A program made the position numbers and the translations under genes. Below the pieces are notes generated by a model that saw nothing but the letters and a program-made list of their open reading frames with translations, made no database searches and was not told the DNA's origin. Below, piece after piece: positions 30,272 through 31,049 of a stretch of 31,049 nucleotides of DNA. Source of the stretch: a virus; IMG/VR virus record IMGVR_UViG_3300008050_000181, positions 1-31,049 of that record; one strand, written 5' to 3'. Positions within the stretch are counted from its first letter, which is position 1. Each line of letters starts with the position of its first letter.

Positions 30272-30314
30272 ACCCCGCGCGGGGAACGGAGTCAAGGCGT
30301 CTCCCGCGCGGGGG
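30272..30314 (-). promoter_or_regulatory. GC-rich stem-loop upstream of terL
   Basis: On the minus strand CCCCGCGCGGG is followed by 18 bases, then CCCGCGCGGGG-type arm and GGTTTATA, giving an 11-base GC stem with a short T-rich stretch, terminator-like in form. It lies in the leader of terL. Confidence 0.5.
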
Positions 30315-30410
30315 GTGCGGTAACGATGGGCTACCGCTAGGAAATCTTAAGGGCGCGCCGGTGAAACGCCGATCCGACGCGCCCCGCAGGAGGTGAACAC
30401 TAACGACGGG

Positions 30411-30518
30411 CTAGCGTTCGATCTGTCTAATCGGTGTCTGGCGGGGTTTGCGCGCCCCCTGATCCTTAGGCTTACCGGGTGTACAACGTCCGCATCTACC
30501 CAGGAGTTTTCCAGACAT
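30411..30518 (-). CDS. Possible 35-residue protein ending in-frame with terL
   Basis: An ORF from the ATG at 30518, nine bases after the terS stop, to a TAG at 30411. The peptide begins MSGKLLGRCGRCTPGKPKDQ and ends in a basic RQTPIRQIER; the CGRC pair suggests metal binding. It is exactly in frame with the terL reading frame, which stays open after the TAG. It may be a separate small gene or the detached first exon/segment of terL. Confidence 0.35.
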   Translation of the reverse strand: MSGKLLGRCGRCTPGKPKDQGARKPRQTPIRQIER

Positions 30519-30525
30519 AATATTG

Positions 30526-30933
30526 TTATCCCTTGGCGAATAGCGCGACGTTCGCCGCCTTCTTCGTCTTCGGGGCTAGTTTCTCTTCTTTGGTGTCGGC
30601 CTTGATCTTGTCCAGGCGTAGCGCGTGACGGGCCGCGTATGTCATCCCGCATTCCTTCGCGTAGACTAGAAACTGTTTACGCGCTTCGTCGCGCAACTTA
30701 GCGTCGGGATTCGCGCCGGTGTAGTGTTCCTTGCTGATCGTGCTGCCGTCTTTGATTACCTTATTACGCAGGCGGCGATAGTCCGCGAGGGTGTCACACA
30801 AGACGCCGAAGGTTGCGTAGTCGGGGGCCTGTAATAGATCCTCCTGAAAGACGGCGGGGGCGAGCTCTTTCCAGATTTTGCGCCCCTCGGTTGATAGCCC
30901 CTTGATCGGTGCCGGTATGCCAATTTTGCTCAT
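30526..30933 (-). CDS. terS: Terminase small subunit, P27 family
   Basis: A 135-residue protein. GLSTEGRKIWKELAPAVFQE at 12-31, DYATFGVLCDTLADYRRLRN, KVIKDGSTISKEHYTGANPD and AKLRDEARKQFLVYAKECGM form the P27/Terminase_4 pattern of TerS from HK97-like phages. The C-terminus is Lys-rich (DTKEEKLAPKTKKAANVALF). AAGGGATC precedes the ATG at 30933. It recognises the packaging site and directs TerL. Confidence 0.88.
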   Translation of the reverse strand: MSKIGIPAPIKGLSTEGRKIWKELAPAVFQEDLLQAPDYATFGVLCDTLADYRRLRNKVIKDGSTISKEHYTGANPDAKLRDEARKQFLVYAKECGMTYAARHALRLDKIKADTKEEKLAPKTKKAANVALFAKG

Positions 30934-30959
30934 GTTGAGATCCCTTTAACGTGAGTGCT

Positions 30960-30989
30960 ATTATAACCGATCCGCTTTTCGGTTGTGAA
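30960..30989 (-). promoter_or_regulatory. Late promoter for the packaging/structural operon
   Basis: On the minus strand TTCACA (30989-30984), 18 bases and a perfect TATAAT (30965-30960) lie about 27 bases before the terS start. The spacer contains the inverted repeat ACCGA-N8-TCGGT, a possible operator. Confidence 0.7.
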
Positions 30990-31049
30990 GTGGTAGTTTG
31001 TTTAAAGCCCCTATGGTGCCACAGAACCACGGCAAAATTTTTGTACGTA
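30990..31049. other. Right end of the window, no gene seen
   Basis: The last 60 bases hold a T/A-rich stretch (AAAATTTTTG) and a weak TGCC/GGCA inverted repeat. No ORF with a ribosome binding site is visible. Confidence 0.4.

Larger units (their letters stand above)
30129..30525. other. 397-base gap between terS and terL with repeats and hairpins
   Basis: It contains two palindromes of the type CCCGCGCGGG (30273-30284 and 30303-30313), which can also pair with each other around an 18-base loop; TTTATA follows on the minus strand. The 13-base box TAACGAYGGGCTA occurs at 30321-30333 and again at 30401-30413. One copy of the 16-base repeat also found at 22218 is at 30250-30265. The part nearest terL (30129-30225) reads as TerL N-terminus. 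The region could hold a cos site, an intervening sequence or an mRNA control element. Confidence 0.5.

Noticed and set aside
30321-30413. Two similar boxes (TAACGAYGGGCTA) as a CRISPR-like array
   Set aside because: Only two short degenerate copies, no regular spacers and no cas genes.
30411-30413. TAG reassigned as a sense codon in this phage
   Set aside because: TAG is used as the normal stop of ssb, DUF3310 and the 51-residue membrane gene, so general recoding is unlikely; local readthrough remains open.
30347-30652. A 101-codon minus-strand frame across the terS end
   Set aside because: Its first part is an out-of-frame reading of terS and the rest has no protein-like pattern.
1-31049. 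tRNA genes, rRNA, insertion sequences or a CRISPR array
   Set aside because: None of the cloverleaf, rRNA, transposase or spaced-repeat patterns were seen on reading both strands.

Overview
The window looks like most of the genome of a temperate tailed bacteriophage (siphovirus-type, HK97-like head). Every recognisable gene is a phage gene and no flanking bacterial gene is visible, so it reads as free or assembled phage genome rather than a prophage with host flanks. The DNA is clearly GC-rich. Shine-Dalgarno sites and sigma-70-like promoters are present, so the host is a bacterium. A lipobox protein and a membrane-anchored coiled-coil protein next to a holin-like domain hint at a Gram-negative host, but that is inference. 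The left edge cuts a gene, so the genome continues to the left.

Layout. (1) 1-7889, all on the minus strand, is a tightly packed early/replication operon read leftwards from a promoter near 7960-7990. In order of transcription it encodes a small HTH protein, a RecA-fold ATPase resembling Sak4 recombinases, a small unknown protein, SSB, an HD phosphohydrolase, two small proteins, an SF2 helicase, three small proteins, a VRR-NUC nuclease, a DUF1353 protein and a primase-polymerase/helicase fusion cut by the window edge. Most junctions are ATGA or GTGA overlaps, which fix the starts. (2) 7890-10434 is the lysogeny/switch region on the plus strand: a divergent promoter region with a palindromic operator, a CI-like HTH repressor without a protease domain, a 51-residue membrane protein, and a tyrosine integrase. 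A 326-bp non-coding segment follows, with a strong hairpin flanked by TGGGCACC repeats (candidate attP), a near-consensus promoter and a two-gene operon (Cys-rich protein plus Cro-like protein). (3) 10402-30933, all minus strand, is the late region. It starts at a promoter near 30960-30989 and runs TerS, TerL, small proteins, portal, prohead protease, major capsid, capsid accessory protein, connector proteins, tail terminator-type proteins, tail tube, tail chaperones G and GT, tape measure, distal tail/fibre proteins, a lysozyme-like protein, a probable membrane lysis cassette, a metallophosphoesterase and a DUF3310 protein.

How the parts work together. The repressor and the divergent promoters should choose between lysogeny and the leftward replication operon. 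The integrase with the repeat-flanked hairpin would carry out integration. Prim-pol/helicase, SF2 helicase, SSB, the Sak4-like ATPase and VRR-NUC form a replication-recombination set. The late operon builds and packages the virion.

The most notable points are: a textbook -1 frameshift signal (A AAA AAC plus hairpin) joining tail chaperones G and T; a candidate attP with arm-type repeats; a structured, repeat-bearing 397-bp gap before terL, where the protein-like N-terminus has no normal start codon; and overlapping membrane genes that may form an unusual holin/spanin lysis cassette. No wholly new system is proved from sequence alone. No CRISPR array, tRNA, rRNA or insertion sequence was seen.
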